A DNA stretch of 64,000 bases, from assembly GCA_002699145.1 (NCBI GenBank), contig PABK01000060.1:442308-506307 (forward strand). The letters run 5' to 3'. The notes beneath the pieces are model-generated. The model made no database searches and was not told the origin of the DNA. It saw only the letters and a program-made list of their open reading frames with translations. Origin of the DNA: Halioglobus sp. (GTDB taxonomy: Bacteria; Pseudomonadota; Gammaproteobacteria; Pseudomonadales; Halieaceae). Positions within the stretch are counted from its first letter, which is position 1. Every line of letters begins with the position of its first letter. This document shows positions 26,769 through 37,159 of this stretch, one piece after another. Position numbers and translations under genes: made by a program.

Positions 26769-27914
26769 ATGGCACAGACAATCAATACCAATATCGCTTC
26801 GCTGAACGCGCAGCGGAACCTGAACAGCTCACAGGGTGCACTGGCCACGTCTTTGCAGCGTCTCTCGACGGGTCTGCGCATCAACAGCGCCAAGGACGAC
26901 GCGGCAGGTCTTGCGATCTCCGAACGTTTCACCGCGCAAATCCGTGGCCTGAACCAGGCGGCGCGTAATGCCAACGACGGCATTTCGCTCGCCCAGACGG
27001 CGGAAGGCGCCCTGGCGGAAGTGACCAACAACCTGCAGCGTATCCGTGAGCTGGCTATCCAGTCCTCCAACGCGACCAACTCCCAGAGTGACCGCGACGC
27101 GCTGCAGACCGAGGTTGCGGAGCTGCTGAACGAGATCGACCGCGTGGCCAACCAGACCGAGTTCAACGGCGTGAAACTGCTGGACGGCAGCTTCTCCGGC
27201 GCCGTGTTCCAGGTCGGCGCCAATGCCGGCGACACCATCACGATTTCCTCGACTACCGACGCCAATACCGCCGCGCTGGGTTCTGTCACCCAGGCCAGCA
27301 CCTCGGATGCGGCCACGGGCCTGACCGGTTTCGCCACCGCAATCGCCGCGGGCGACATGATCATCAACGGTGTTGATATCGGCGCCGTGGCTTCCGCGGG
27401 CAGCGCCCTGGAGCGTGCCGGCCAGTTGGTCAACGCGATCAACAACGTCTCCGCGACCAGCGGTGTCGGCGCGACCTTCAACACCACCACCGGTGAGATC
27501 ATCCTCGCCAGCGGCGGCAACATCACCTTCACGGGCGCCGACCTGGATGCGACGGTGACGGGTTTCACCGCGGCGAACAACGCCACGGCATCCACGCAGA
27601 CGGGTATCGATACCCTCAGCGTGAGCTCTTTCACCAACGCCCAGCTGGCCATCGACCTGGTCGACAGCTCGCTGACCAGCATCAACTCGGCCCGCGCAAC
27701 GCTGGGTGCCGTACAGAGCCGCTTCGAGTCCGTGGTAGCCAGTGTGCAGACCACCGCGGAAAACCTGTCGGCTTCCCGTTCGCGCATCATGGACGCGGAC
27801 TTCGCGGCCGAAACGGCGAACCTGACCCGCGCGCAGATCCTGCAGCAGGCCGGTACGGCCATGCTCGCGCAGGCCAATGCCGCACCGCAGAACGTACTGG
27901 CCCTGCTCCAGTAA
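26769..27914 (+). CDS. fliC: Flagellin
   Basis: A 381-residue filament subunit. The conserved N-terminal D0/D1 region ([40 protein letters not shown]) and C-terminal D1/D0 region ([57 protein letters not shown]) flank a short variable part (about 180-290). The ATG at 26769 follows AAAAGGGG; an in-frame GTG at 26748 would add seven residues and is rejected. It is the only flagellin gene in the window. It is driven by sigma-28 and ended by a strong hairpin. Confidence 0.97.
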   Translation: MAQTINTNIASLNAQRNLNSSQGALATSLQRLSTGLRINSAKDDAAGLAISERFTAQIRGLNQAARNANDGISLAQTAEGALAEVTNNLQRIRELAIQSSNATNSQSDRDALQTEVAELLNEIDRVANQTEFNGVKLLDGSFSGAVFQVGANAGDTITISSTTDANTAALGSVTQASTSDAATGLTGFATAIAAGDMIINGVDIGAVASAGSALERAGQLVNAINNVSATSGVGATFNTTTGEIILASGGNITFTGADLDATVTGFTAANNATASTQTGIDTLSVSSFTNAQLAIDLVDSSLTSINSARATLGAVQSRFESVVASVQTTAENLSASRSRIMDADFAAETANLTRAQILQQAGTAMLAQANAAPQNVLALLQ

Positions 27915-27947
27915 GCACTGCGTGGTCAAGTTGATCGAAGTGTGTGA

Positions 27948-27972
27948 CCAGGGGGCGGCTTCCGCCCCCTGG
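27948..27972 (+). terminator. Strong hairpin after fliC
   Basis: An 11-bp perfect stem (CCAGGGGGCGG / CCGCCCCCTGG) with a CTT loop, 33 bases after the fliC stop. The following bases are pyrimidine-rich (CCTCTCC) rather than all T. It probably ends or stabilises the abundant flagellin mRNA. Confidence 0.65.
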
Positions 27973-28038
27973 CCTCTCCAGGCGAGCGTTTCCTGACCCG
28001 GGTGTCAGGGACGTTGTACGCTCGAAGGAGGTTGGTAA

Positions 28039-28443
28039 ATGGCAATTACACAGATTTCAGCAGTCGGCCAGGTGCCCACGAGGCCCGGTCCGACTGAAAA
28101 CGGCACCTCCCCGGCACAGGGTGAGCGGCAAGTTGTGTCGGCCGGCGGCAATACTTCACCGCCCGACGCGCAGCAGGCGCCCCGTGATGGGACCCAGGCG
28201 CTGTCGCCCGAGATGACCCAGCAGGCCCTCGCGATGATCGAGGAGCTGATGCAGAGCCAGGCGCGAAGCCTGCAGTTCAAGGTCGATGAGCAGAGCGGGG
28301 TGGACATTGTCACGGTCCTCGACGGTGATAGCGGCGAGGTGATTCGCCAGTTCCCGGCCGAGGAGGTGGTCGCGAGTGCGCGCTTTATCGCGGAAAACAT
28401 GCCCGACGCCGTCAGCGGCCTGTTGCTGGACGAGCAGGGTTAG
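28039..28443 (+). CDS. flaG: FlaG-family protein
   Basis: A 134-residue protein of the FlaG family, which affects flagellar filament length in Vibrio and Pseudomonas. The N-terminal 60 residues are low-complexity. The conserved C-terminal part reads SLQFKVDEQSGVDIVTVLDG, then DSGEVIRQFPAEEVVASARF. GGAGG lies upstream of the ATG. Its position between fliC and fliD is the usual one. Confidence 0.92.
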   Translation: MAITQISAVGQVPTRPGPTENGTSPAQGERQVVSAGGNTSPPDAQQAPRDGTQALSPEMTQQALAMIEELMQSQARSLQFKVDEQSGVDIVTVLDGDSGEVIRQFPAEEVVASARFIAENMPDAVSGLLLDEQG

Positions 28444-28467
28444 GCGCGATAGTCGCCCGGGCCAGCC

Positions 28468-28483
28468 TGGCACTGACTTTGCA
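28468..28483 (+). promoter_or_regulatory. Sigma-54 promoter for fliDST
   Basis: TGGCAC-TGACT-TTGCA, a perfect RpoN consensus with GG-N10-GC spacing. Predicted start is near 28495, so the 15-base tandem repeats (28534-28578) fall in the fliD leader. Confidence 0.88.
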
Positions 28484-28533
28484 TAGGACCTGGGGATACG
28501 GCGCCGAACAATGCACGGCAACCTGGCCGGGCC

Positions 28534-28578
28534 GGGCCGCGCCAGGCCGGGCCGCGCAAGGCCGGGCCGCGCAAGGCG
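28534..28578 (+). repeat. Three tandem 15-base GC-rich repeats in the fliD leader
   Basis: The unit GGGCCGCGCAAGGCC is present three times with one or two differences, and a partial copy (GGCCGGGCC) precedes it at 28525-28533. It lies between the sigma-54 promoter and the fliD start. The unit is a multiple of three and stays in frame with fliD, so a longer protein starting at 28511 would carry GRARP repeats. Confidence 0.85.
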
Positions 28579-28606
28579 AGCACAGCGACACAGGGCGGGT
28601 TTACGC

Positions 28607-30655
28607 ATGATAACAGCAGCAGGGGTCGGGTCGGGCCTCGACATCGAGAGCCTGGTGACGCAGTTGGTCGCCGCCGAACGCAGTCCGGTGGAGAACCGGA
28701 TCCTGCGGCAGGACGCCCAGATCACCGCGGAACTGTCCGCCTTCGGTACGTTCAAGAACGCCCTCGCCGCTTTCCAGTCCAGCCTCGCTGACCTCAACGT
28801 ACTGGACAACTTCGGCCGCCGGGTCGGCGTCTCCAGCGACAGCGACGTCATTGCGGCCACATCCGACGGCACGGCCGTCAATGGCAGTTACGATATTACG
28901 GTCAACCAGCTGGCCAAGGCCCACTCCCTGGCCAGTGGCAGCTACGCCTCCACGGACGAGGTCGTCGGCACGGGCACACTGACCCTGCGCTTTGGCACGA
29001 CCGATTACACGCCGCCGGATCCCGGTCCCGAGTCTTACAACGCGTTCACGCTGAACCCCGAGCGCGATGTCGCGACGATCACCATCGACAGCAGCAACAA
29101 CACCCTCGAGGGTGTGCGCGATGCGATCAACGCCGCCGATGCCGGCGTCACCGCGGCGATCGTCAACGACGGCAGCGGCTTTCGCCTGCTGTTGAGTTCC
29201 GCGCAGACCGGCGCGGCGAACAGTATCGAAATCGCGGTGGCGGACAGTGGCGATGGTGACAACGCCGACGCCAGCGGTTTGTCGGCGCTGGCGTTCAACA
29301 GCACGGCCACCAACCTGAGCCAGACCGTGGCCGCGCAGGATGCGAATTTTACCGTCAACGGCCTCGCTATCAGCACCGCGGGCAATGTGGCGACCGATGT
29401 CATCGAGGGCATCGACCTGACGCTCAAGGACGTCAGCGGGGCGGCGCCGGTGACCGTCAGTGTCAGCGAAGACACCGAGGCGCTGAAAGAACTGGTGACC
29501 GACTTCGTCGACGGCTTCAACAACTTCGTGCGCACCGCCAACGGGCTGACCGCCTACGATGCGGAGAGCGGCAGCGCCGGGGCGCTGCAGGGCGACTTTT
29601 CCGTGCGCTCCATCACCGGGCAGCTGCGCCAGGTGCTGAGCGACGCCGTCGAGGGCTTCAACGGTCCCTTCAGTAATCTCAGTGAACTGGGGATCACCAC
29701 CGAGACCGACGGCACGCTGGCCATCGACAGCGCGCGCCTGGACAGCGTGCTGGCGCAGAATTTCGACGACGTGGTAGGGCTGTTCGCGGCCGTGGGCCTG
29801 CCCACGGATGCGAGCGTCGACTATGTCGCGTCGACCGAAGACACCGTCGTCGGCAGCTACGCGGTGGATATCACCCAGGCGGCCACACGCGGCGAGTACA
29901 TCGGCGCCGCCGTGCAGTTCAGCCTGGGCAGTGTCGAGGTGACGGACGACAACAACGAGTTCAGCGTGCAGGTCGACGGCATCACCAGCGGCAACATCAC
30001 GCTGACCAACGGCCTGTACGCCTCCGGCGAGGCGCTGGCCGCCGAGGTGCAGTCGCGCATCAATGGCGACTCCGCGCTGCGAGAGGCGGGCGTCCGGGTG
30101 GATGTGAGCTTCGTCGGCGGCAACCTGGAAATACGCTCGGAGCGCTACGGGGCGGAGTCCGGCGTCAACGTCATCGCCGTGGATACCACGACCGAGGCCG
30201 ACCTGGGCCTGGCGGTGGCCAACGGCGTCGCCGGCGTCAATGTCGCCGGGACGATCGGCGGCGCCACCGCGCTCGGCCTCGGCCAGTTGCTGACCGGCGT
30301 GGCCGGCAGCGATGCCCAGGGACTGCAGATCAGGGTGACCGGCGATGCGGTGGGAGCCAGGGGGCAGGTCGATTTCTCCCGCGGTATCGCCTACCAGCTC
30401 AATTCCCTGATCAGCGGTTTTCTCGATGCGGACGGCATCCTGGACGCGCGCACCGACAGCCTGCAGGACCGCGCGGAGAGCCTGGACGACGACCGCGACA
30501 GGCTGGAGCGCAGCATGGAGGCGCTGGAAGCCCGCTACCGCGCCCAGTTCACGGCGCTGGACACGCTGCTCTCGCAGTTGCAGACAACCAGCTCATTTCT
30601 GACACAGCAGCTGGCGTCGTTGCCGGGTGCGGCATCATCAGGTAATAACGGCTAA
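28607..30655 (+). CDS. fliD: Flagellar filament cap protein FliD (HAP2)
   Basis: A 682-residue cap protein, longer than many relatives (about 450-500). N-terminal ITAAGVGSGLDIESLVTQLV, then AERSPVENRILRQDAQI. The middle holds repeated bead domains (SGFRLLLSSAQTGAANSIEI; ANFTVNGLAIS). The C-terminal coiled coil is LDDDRDRLERSMEALEARYR, then AQFTALDTLLSQLQTTSSFL. The start at 28607 matches the conserved N-terminus. An upstream ATG at 28511 would add a GRARP-repeat extension and is considered unlikely. It is first in the fliDST operon. Confidence 0.93.
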   Translation: MITAAGVGSGLDIESLVTQLVAAERSPVENRILRQDAQITAELSAFGTFKNALAAFQSSLADLNVLDNFGRRVGVSSDSDVIAATSDGTAVNGSYDITVNQLAKAHSLASGSYASTDEVVGTGTLTLRFGTTDYTPPDPGPESYNAFTLNPERDVATITIDSSNNTLEGVRDAINAADAGVTAAIVNDGSGFRLLLSSAQTGAANSIEIAVADSGDGDNADASGLSALAFNSTATNLSQTVAAQDANFTVNGLAISTAGNVATDVIEGIDLTLKDVSGAAPVTVSVSEDTEALKELVTDFVDGFNNFVRTANGLTAYDAESGSAGALQGDFSVRSITGQLRQVLSDAVEGFNGPFSNLSELGITTETDGTLAIDSARLDSVLAQNFDDVVGLFAAVGLPTDASVDYVASTEDTVVGSYAVDITQAATRGEYIGAAVQFSLGSVEVTDDNNEFSVQVDGITSGNITLTNGLYASGEALAAEVQSRINGDSALREAGVRVDVSFVGGNLEIRSERYGAESGVNVIAVDTTTEADLGLAVANGVAGVNVAGTIGGATALGLGQLLTGVAGSDAQGLQIRVTGDAVGARGQVDFSRGIAYQLNSLISGFLDADGILDARTDSLQDRAESLDDDRDRLERSMEALEARYRAQFTALDTLLSQLQTTSSFLTQQLASLPGAASSGNNG

Positions 30656-30678
30656 AACGGACCAATAAGGGGCAGGGT

Positions 30679-31074
30679 ATGAAACAGTCGGCATTGCAGC
30701 AGTATCAGGCGGTTGGCGTGAACAGCGGACTTACCGATGCCGATCCGCATCAGTTGATCGCCATGCTGATCACCGGGGCGGCGGATCGGGTGGCATCCGC
30801 CAGGGGGGCCATGCTGCGCGGCGAGACGGCGCGCCGGGGCGAGTTGATCAGCGGCGCGATCGCCATTATCGACAGCCTGCGCGCCAGCCTGGACCGCGAA
30901 CGCGGCGGTGAGGTCGCCGACAACCTGGGGGCGCTCTACGACTACATGGAGCGGGGCCTGTTGCAGGCCAACCTGGACGGGGACAGCGGGCGGCTGGAGG
31001 AAATCGGCGCATTGCTGGGCGAGATCAAGGCGGGCTGGGAAGGCATTCCCGCGGACGCAAGGCAGGCGTCGTGA
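30679..31074 (+). CDS. fliS: Flagellar export chaperone FliS
   Basis: A 131-residue helical chaperone for flagellin. It has ALQQYQAVGVNSGLTDADPH, then QLIAMLITGAADRVASARGA, and LGALYDYMERGLLQANLDGD. An AAGGGG ribosome site is 9 bases before the ATG. It is followed by the fliT-like gene with a stop/start overlap. Confidence 0.94.
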   Translation: MKQSALQQYQAVGVNSGLTDADPHQLIAMLITGAADRVASARGAMLRGETARRGELISGAIAIIDSLRASLDRERGGEVADNLGALYDYMERGLLQANLDGDSGRLEEIGALLGEIKAGWEGIPADARQAS

Positions 31075-31454
31075 TGTTGTCCAGCGCGGAAACCCAGGTG
31101 CAGGCGCGCGCGTTGCCGGAGCAGGTGCACCAGTGTCGCCGCCTGGCCCGCGTGCTGGAAATGACGCGGCAGATGCTGGCTCACGCGGACAAGGACGAGT
31201 GGGAGCAGGTGACCGCGATCGAGCGCGAGCGCCGCGACGACCTGGTGCAGTGCTTCTCCGAACCCATCCCCCTGGGCGACTCGGAGCTGGTGGCCGAGGC
31301 CCTGGCGACGCTGCTGCACCTGAATGAGGAACTGATGTCGCGGCTGAAGGAGGCGCGCTCCTCGGTCATGGAAAAATCACTGGAGTTCTCGCGCCAGCGA
31401 CAGGCGGTCAGCAGCTACCAGTCCGTGGACGCCAGCCTGCAGGATGTCTCATAA
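31074..31454 (+). CDS. fliT: FliT-like flagellar chaperone
   Basis: A 126-residue helical protein in the fliT position. It overlaps the fliS stop as TGATG, so translation is coupled. It contains VLEMTRQMLAHADKDEWEQV then TAIERERRDDLVQCF, the helical hairpin pattern of FliT chaperones that hold FliD. Sequence similarity in this family is weak, so the call rests mainly on helix pattern, length and position after fliD and fliS. Confidence 0.75.
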   Translation: MLSSAETQVQARALPEQVHQCRRLARVLEMTRQMLAHADKDEWEQVTAIERERRDDLVQCFSEPIPLGDSELVAEALATLLHLNEELMSRLKEARSSVMEKSLEFSRQRQAVSSYQSVDASLQDVS

Positions 31455-31551
31455 GCGCACTCTCGCGCGGCGCCGGCGCAGCCGTTGTCGCGCTCTTGCT
31501 GCCGCGCTGATACAGTTGCCACACTAGCGCCACGGCGGACCAGGAAGGGCG

Positions 31552-32142
31552 ATGCCTGATTCACGATCACAGGACAGCGAGCGGGAGGCGGTCAGCGCCT
31601 CGGGGCTGAGCTTCAGTGATAACTGCTCGATCGAATGGCGCCCGGTGGAGCACAGCCTGGACGACGACCACCTGTCCATGGTCAACCAGTCCAACGAGTT
31701 CTTCCTGCGCGCGGTGGCGGCGCTGGGCACGGTGTCCGGCGAGCTCGGCGAGGAGGAGGGCGTCATTTCCGCGGAAATCGAGCGCCTGGACCGCAAGATC
31801 AACCTGGTGCTGGACCTGGTCAGCCAACTGGTCTACAAGCAGCTCGATATCCCGGACAAGTGTCGGGTCACCATCTCCGCCACGGACCTCGTGTGGCAGG
31901 AGAGCAATCCCCCCGGCGCCGGCGAACTGCTGTTCGTGCAGGCGTATATCCAGCACGGCACGCCCAAGCCGCTGTGTTTCTACGGAGAGGTCACCACCAC
32001 CGAGGCGGACCGGGAGGGCGGTCGCTGCCGGGTTCGCTACGTGGGACTGTCTCCCTCGGTCGCCAGCTGGCTGGAAAAACTGATCTTCCGCCATCACCGG
32101 CGCGAGGTCGCCTTCCGGCGCCTGCAGGCCGGCGAGGACTGA
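31552..32142 (+). CDS. PilZ-domain protein of the flagellar locus (XC6012-like)
   Basis: A 196-residue protein that fits the atypical PilZ group with an inserted heptad helix. Residues about 40-100 are helical (EIERLDRKINLVLDLVSQLV). The following part (CRVTISATDLVWQESN; GELLFVQAYIQ; CFYGEVTTTEADREGGRCRV) looks like a PilZ beta-barrel. The classic RxxxR and DxSxxG c-di-GMP motifs are not seen, so ligand binding is doubtful. Its position between fliS/fliT and fleQ resembles the Xanthomonas gene for the tetrameric PilZ protein XC6012. AGGAAGG precedes the ATG. Confidence 0.7.
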   Translation: MPDSRSQDSEREAVSASGLSFSDNCSIEWRPVEHSLDDDHLSMVNQSNEFFLRAVAALGTVSGELGEEEGVISAEIERLDRKINLVLDLVSQLVYKQLDIPDKCRVTISATDLVWQESNPPGAGELLFVQAYIQHGTPKPLCFYGEVTTTEADREGGRCRVRYVGLSPSVASWLEKLIFRHHRREVAFRRLQAGED

Positions 32143-32587
32143 GCCCTCCCGTCCCTGGCCAGCGCGTTCGCCGCAAAGGCCGCATGGTATCCCTCCCCGC
32201 GGGCGGCACGACCGCCAAAAAATTGAATTTACGGCGCTTTCGCGTTGTGCTTGATGAACTTTTTCGGCTAAGGGCTTGAAAATGACAAACTTTTGACACA
32301 TGATTCGATCACACTAACGATACAAACATAGGGGAAGGCACCTGAATTCGCGGGCATATCCGCATAATCAGGTGTCGTTTTAGAACAACGCGGTATTTCG
32401 AAGGGCCGTTTCCCTCGTTTTTTTTACCTTCGAGAGCCAGTGCTAATAGGGGGGCACTGATAAAAACGATGACGAGTAACACATTTACCGGTGTTGCCAA
32501 CGTTGCGCTCTTACCAGTCCGCGACACGTCATCCGTCCCGCAGAAATACCGCCTCAACCTCCCCCGAGCGGCCGCCGGAGACCTGCC
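32143..32587 (+). promoter_or_regulatory. 445-base fleQ upstream region with hairpins
   Basis: No gene is seen. TTGACA at 32293-32298 is a candidate -35, but no good -10 follows at the right spacing. Downstream come a nested hairpin with outer arms CACCTGA/TCAGGTG (32339-32374) followed by TCGTTTT, and a second hairpin (about 32399-32417) followed by eight T (32418-32425). An inverted repeat CAGTGC-N10-GCACTG follows at about 32439-32460. The two hairpins may end the upstream transcript or act as attenuators in the fleQ leader. Confidence 0.5.
32399..32425 (+). terminator. Terminator-like hairpin with T8 upstream of fleQ
   Basis: A short stem (AGGG/CCCT plus flanking CG pairs, one bulge) followed immediately by eight T residues. 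It lies 257 bases after the PilZ gene stop and 160 bases before fleQ. Confidence 0.5.
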
Positions 32588-34027
<1,440 letters not shown>

Positions 34028-34082
34028 CGCTCGCCTGCGAGGGTCTCTCGCAACTCGCTGTTTTAAATAAAAAAAATAATAC

Positions 34083-34098
34083 AGGCACGGTTCTTGCG
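34083..34098 (+). promoter_or_regulatory. Sigma-54 promoter for fleSR (flrBC)
   Basis: AGGCAC-GGTTC-TTGCG, with GG-N10-GC spacing and only the outer bases off consensus. Predicted start is near 34109, about 39 bases before the fleS ATG. An A/T-rich stretch lies just upstream. Confidence 0.8.
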
Positions 34099-34147
34099 TT
34101 AGCTCCGGTTGTTGCAGGATACCGGATAGCCACGAGAGAAACGCCCT

Positions 34148-35353
34148 ATGAGCCAGACAGAGTCTCTCTCCCCCAGCGAGCTGGAAGAAGCGTTTGAAGT
34201 CTTCGGTCGCGTCTCCATCGAGCTGGAGACGACGTATCGACTGCTCGAAGAGAAGGTGGCGCAACTCACCGCCGAACTGACCAGCGCCAGGTCGGCCAGG
34301 CTGGTGGAGCTGGCGGAGAAGGAGCGGTTGGCCCACCGCCTGTCCAATCTCGTGGCGGCGCTGCCCGGCGGTGTGGTCATCGTCGATCGCGAGCAGCGCG
34401 TGCGCGACGCCAACCCCGAGGCGCAACAGATGCTCGGCGGCCCGCTGGTCGGCGAGACCTGGGAGACGGTATTGTTGCGCAGTACCGGCGAGCGCCACCT
34501 GCCGCCGGGTGAAGTGGTGTTGAGCAACGGGCGCCGCTTTTCGATGGTCAGCCGCACGCTGGACAGTCTCGGCGACCGCGTCATGTTGATTACCGACGTC
34601 ACCGCTATCCACGAGCTGCAGGAACAGCTCAGCCGGGAAAAGCGCCTGACCGCCCTGGGCGAGATGGCGGCGCGCCTGGCGCACCAGATTCGCACCCCGC
34701 TCAGCGCGGCGACCCTGTACCTGAGCCAGTTGAGCCGGCCCGACCTGGAGCCGCAGCAGCGCGGCCAGGTGGCCGCCAAGGTGGGCCAGCGCCTGGAGTA
34801 TATGGGCAACCTGCTGGACAGCATGCTCAGCTTCGTGCGCGGCGGCTCGCCGCAGCGCGAGCCGCTCTATATCGCCGACGTGCTCGCCGACTTCAAGTCC
34901 TCCATGCAGCCACACCTGGCGGCCAGCGCCTCGACGCTGGAGGTGCCGTACGTGGACAACACGCTGGTGGTGCTGGGTGATCGCGACGAACTGGTGGGGG
35001 CGCTGGGCAATCTCGCCATGAATGCGCTGGAGGCCGGCGACGGCGGGGTCGCGCTGGACATGTGGGTCGGCGCGCTGGACCAGCAGCGCCTGCAGATCCG
35101 GCTGCGTGATGACGGGCCCGGCATCAGCGAGGATATCCGCGAGCGGATTTTCGATCCGTTCTTTACCACCAGGGCCCAGGGTACCGGGCTGGGCCTCGCT
35201 GTTGTGGCGATGACGGTGCGCAGCCACGGCGGCGAGATCAGCGTGCGCAACCGCCCGCAGGGCGGCGCGGAATTCCTGCTGACCCTGCCCATCGAGCAGG
35301 AACTGGCGACGACGCAAGAGGCGTATGCAACGGGGAGAGCAATCAATGAGTAG
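34148..35353 (+). CDS. fleS: Flagellar sensor histidine kinase FleS/FlrB
   Basis: A 401-residue cytoplasmic kinase with no membrane segments. A coiled coil (about 30-68) is followed by a PAS domain (about 65-155; LPGGVVIVDREQRVRDANPE), an HisKA helix (EMAARLAHQIRTPLSAATLY, phospho-acceptor H179) and an HATPase domain with the N box (LGNLAMNALEAGD) and G boxes (IRLRDDGPGISEDIRERIFD; GTGLGLAVV). It phosphorylates FleR, encoded next with an 8-base overlap. It is also called FlrB. Confidence 0.94.
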   Translation: MSQTESLSPSELEEAFEVFGRVSIELETTYRLLEEKVAQLTAELTSARSARLVELAEKERLAHRLSNLVAALPGGVVIVDREQRVRDANPEAQQMLGGPLVGETWETVLLRSTGERHLPPGEVVLSNGRRFSMVSRTLDSLGDRVMLITDVTAIHELQEQLSREKRLTALGEMAARLAHQIRTPLSAATLYLSQLSRPDLEPQQRGQVAAKVGQRLEYMGNLLDSMLSFVRGGSPQREPLYIADVLADFKSSMQPHLAASASTLEVPYVDNTLVVLGDRDELVGALGNLAMNALEAGDGGVALDMWVGALDQQRLQIRLRDDGPGISEDIRERIFDPFFTTRAQGTGLGLAVVAMTVRSHGGEISVRNRPQGGAEFLLTLPIEQELATTQEAYATGRAINE

Positions 35354-36698
35354 AGCAGCACTCGTGCTGGTTGTCGAGGACGACGACGCACTGCGTGAAG
35401 CCCTGTGCGACACGATCGAGTACGGCGGCTACCGAACTGTTGGCGCCAGCAACGGCGCGCGGGCACTGGAAGTGCTGGAGCGGCAGGCGGTGGACCTGGT
35501 GATCTCCGACGTACAGATGGATGTCATGGACGGCCACGCCCTGCTGCGCCGGGTCAAGGCGCAGTGGCCCAACCTGCCCTTCGTGCTGGTCACGGCGTAC
35601 GGCAGTGTGGAAAAAGCGGTGGAGGCGATTCGCGAGGGCGCCACGGATTACCTGCTGAAACCCTTCGAGGCGGAAGTGCTGCTGGAGACGGTGTCCCGTC
35701 TGGCCAGTGTGACCGACAGCGACGCGGACTGCATGATCGCCGAGGACCCGGCGATGGTCAGTGTGCGCGAGTTGCTGCGCCGCGTCGCCGGCAGTGGCGC
35801 CACGGTGATGATTTCCGGTGAGTCAGGCTGTGGCAAGGAGGTCGTCGCGCGTTTCGTGCACCGGCAGTCGGACCGTGCGGAGCAGCCCTTTGTAGCGATC
35901 AATTGCGCGGCGATCCCTGAATCCATGCTCGAGTCCATGCTGTTCGGCTACGAGAAAGGGGCCTACACCGGCGCCCACCAGACGCGCGCGGGCAAGTTCG
36001 AGCACGCCAACGGCGGCACACTGCTGCTGGACGAGATTTCGGAGATGGACCTGGGGCTGCAGGCGAAGCTGTTGCGCGTGCTGCAGGAAAAAGAGGTGGA
36101 GCGCCTGGGTGGCAGCACCCTCATCCCGCTGGACGTCAGGGTGCTGGCGACCACCAACCGCGACCTGCGCGAGGAAGTGGCGCGCGGTCGCTTCCGCGAG
36201 GACCTGTACTACCGCCTCAACGTATTCCCGGTGCACGTGCCGCCGCTGCGTGAAAGACGTCAGGATATCCTGCCGCTGGCGACCCACCTGCTGCAGCGCC
36301 ACGCGGAGGACCGCTGCCTGCAACTGGCGCGCGAAGCGGAGCTGAAACTGCTGGCGCACGATTGGCACGGCAACGTGCGCGAGCTGGAAAACTGCATGCA
36401 GCGCGCCGCCATCCTGACCCAGGGCAACCTGGTCACGGAGCAGAATATTTTCTTCGAGGACGCCATGCGCGTCGAGCCGCAAGCGCCGCCGCAGGTGGCC
36501 GCGGAGGAACACGGTGGTGACAGCCTGCTCAACGGCGGGCTCAAGGATCGCGAACGCCAGCTTATCGTCAACGCCTTGCAGTCGGTGGGCGGCCGGCGCA
36601 AGGACGCCGCCGAGATCCTGGGTATCAGCCCCAGGACGCTGCGCTACAAGCTGGCGAAGCTGAAAGAACAGGGTGTATCGGTGCCCGCGGCCGGGTAG
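35346..36698 (+). CDS. fleR: Flagellar response regulator FleR/FlrC (sigma-54 activator)
   Basis: A 450-residue NtrC-type regulator. The receiver domain (1-120) has the acidic pair ED (11-12), phospho-acceptor D55 (LVISD) and a conserved Lys in YLLKPFE. The AAA+ domain has GESGCGKE, and the sigma-54 contact loop is GAYTGA instead of GAFTGA. The C-terminal Fis-type helix is [26 protein letters not shown] lies 10 bases before the ATG, which is inside the end of fleS. It activates the middle-class operons together with RpoN. Confidence 0.94.
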   Translation: MSRAALVLVVEDDDALREALCDTIEYGGYRTVGASNGARALEVLERQAVDLVISDVQMDVMDGHALLRRVKAQWPNLPFVLVTAYGSVEKAVEAIREGATDYLLKPFEAEVLLETVSRLASVTDSDADCMIAEDPAMVSVRELLRRVAGSGATVMISGESGCGKEVVARFVHRQSDRAEQPFVAINCAAIPESMLESMLFGYEKGAYTGAHQTRAGKFEHANGGTLLLDEISEMDLGLQAKLLRVLQEKEVERLGGSTLIPLDVRVLATTNRDLREEVARGRFREDLYYRLNVFPVHVPPLRERRQDILPLATHLLQRHAEDRCLQLAREAELKLLAHDWHGNVRELENCMQRAAILTQGNLVTEQNIFFEDAMRVEPQAPPQVAAEEHGGDSLLNGGLKDRERQLIVNALQSVGGRRKDAAEILGISPRTLRYKLAKLKEQGVSVPAAG

Positions 36699-36734
36699 GT
36701 TGCGCGAGCGCCAGGGGATGGAGGAAGCAGGTCG

Positions 36735-37058
36735 ATGAGTCAAGTGGAAATCAATACGGTACTGGCGCAGATGCGCGCGATGGCGGCCGCCGCCGGTGTC
36801 GAACAGCCGAACGCGGACGCGCAGGGAACGCCGGGTGTGGACTTTGGCCAGTTCATGCAGGAGTCGCTGGCGGAGGTGAACGATGCGCAAACCCGGGCGA
36901 AGGAACTGGCCGCGGCGTTCGAGTCTGGTCAGGAGGGCGTGGAACTGCCGGAGCTGATGGTGGCCATGCAGAAGGCCAGTCTTTCCTTCCAGGCTATTAC
37001 CCAGGTAAGGAACAAGCTGCTCAGCGCCTACCAGGAAGTCATGAACATGCAGGTCTAG
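36735..37058 (+). CDS. fliE: Flagellar hook-basal body protein FliE
   Basis: A 107-residue protein linking the MS ring to the rod. It has VDFGQFMQESLAEVNDAQTR, then AKELAAAFESGQEGVELPEL and the C-terminal MVAMQKASLSFQAITQVRNK LLSAYQEVMNMQV segment. GGAGGAAG lies 9 bases upstream. It begins the fliEFGHIJ block. No sigma-54 site was found in the short gap before it, so read-through from fleSR is likely. Confidence 0.95.
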   Translation: MSQVEINTVLAQMRAMAAAAGVEQPNADAQGTPGVDFGQFMQESLAEVNDAQTRAKELAAAFESGQEGVELPELMVAMQKASLSFQAITQVRNKLLSAYQEVMNMQV

Positions 37059-37159
37059 GGTAAGGGACCCCGGCCGGGGAAAATGTAGCAACTGTACAGG
37101 TACTGGCGCTCGCGAGGGCGCCGCGCAACAAACCAGGGATAAAGGGTTAACGGGATCAG

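Noticed and set aside
30650-30680. Sigma-28-like box before fliS
   Set aside because: TAAAACGG is followed at the right spacing by GCAGGGTA, which matches the -10 too poorly; fliS is explained by the fliD promoter.
26658-32377. A shared 12-base word (AATCAGGTGTCG) near the fliC promoter and in the fleQ leader
   Set aside because: Many 12-base matches are expected by chance in 64 kb; the flanks do not match.
32143-32587. Cyclic-di-GMP (GEMM) riboswitch before fleQ
   Set aside because: The gap contains GCAAAGGCC but lacks the rest of the GEMM core, including the paired receptor motif, so no riboswitch is claimed.
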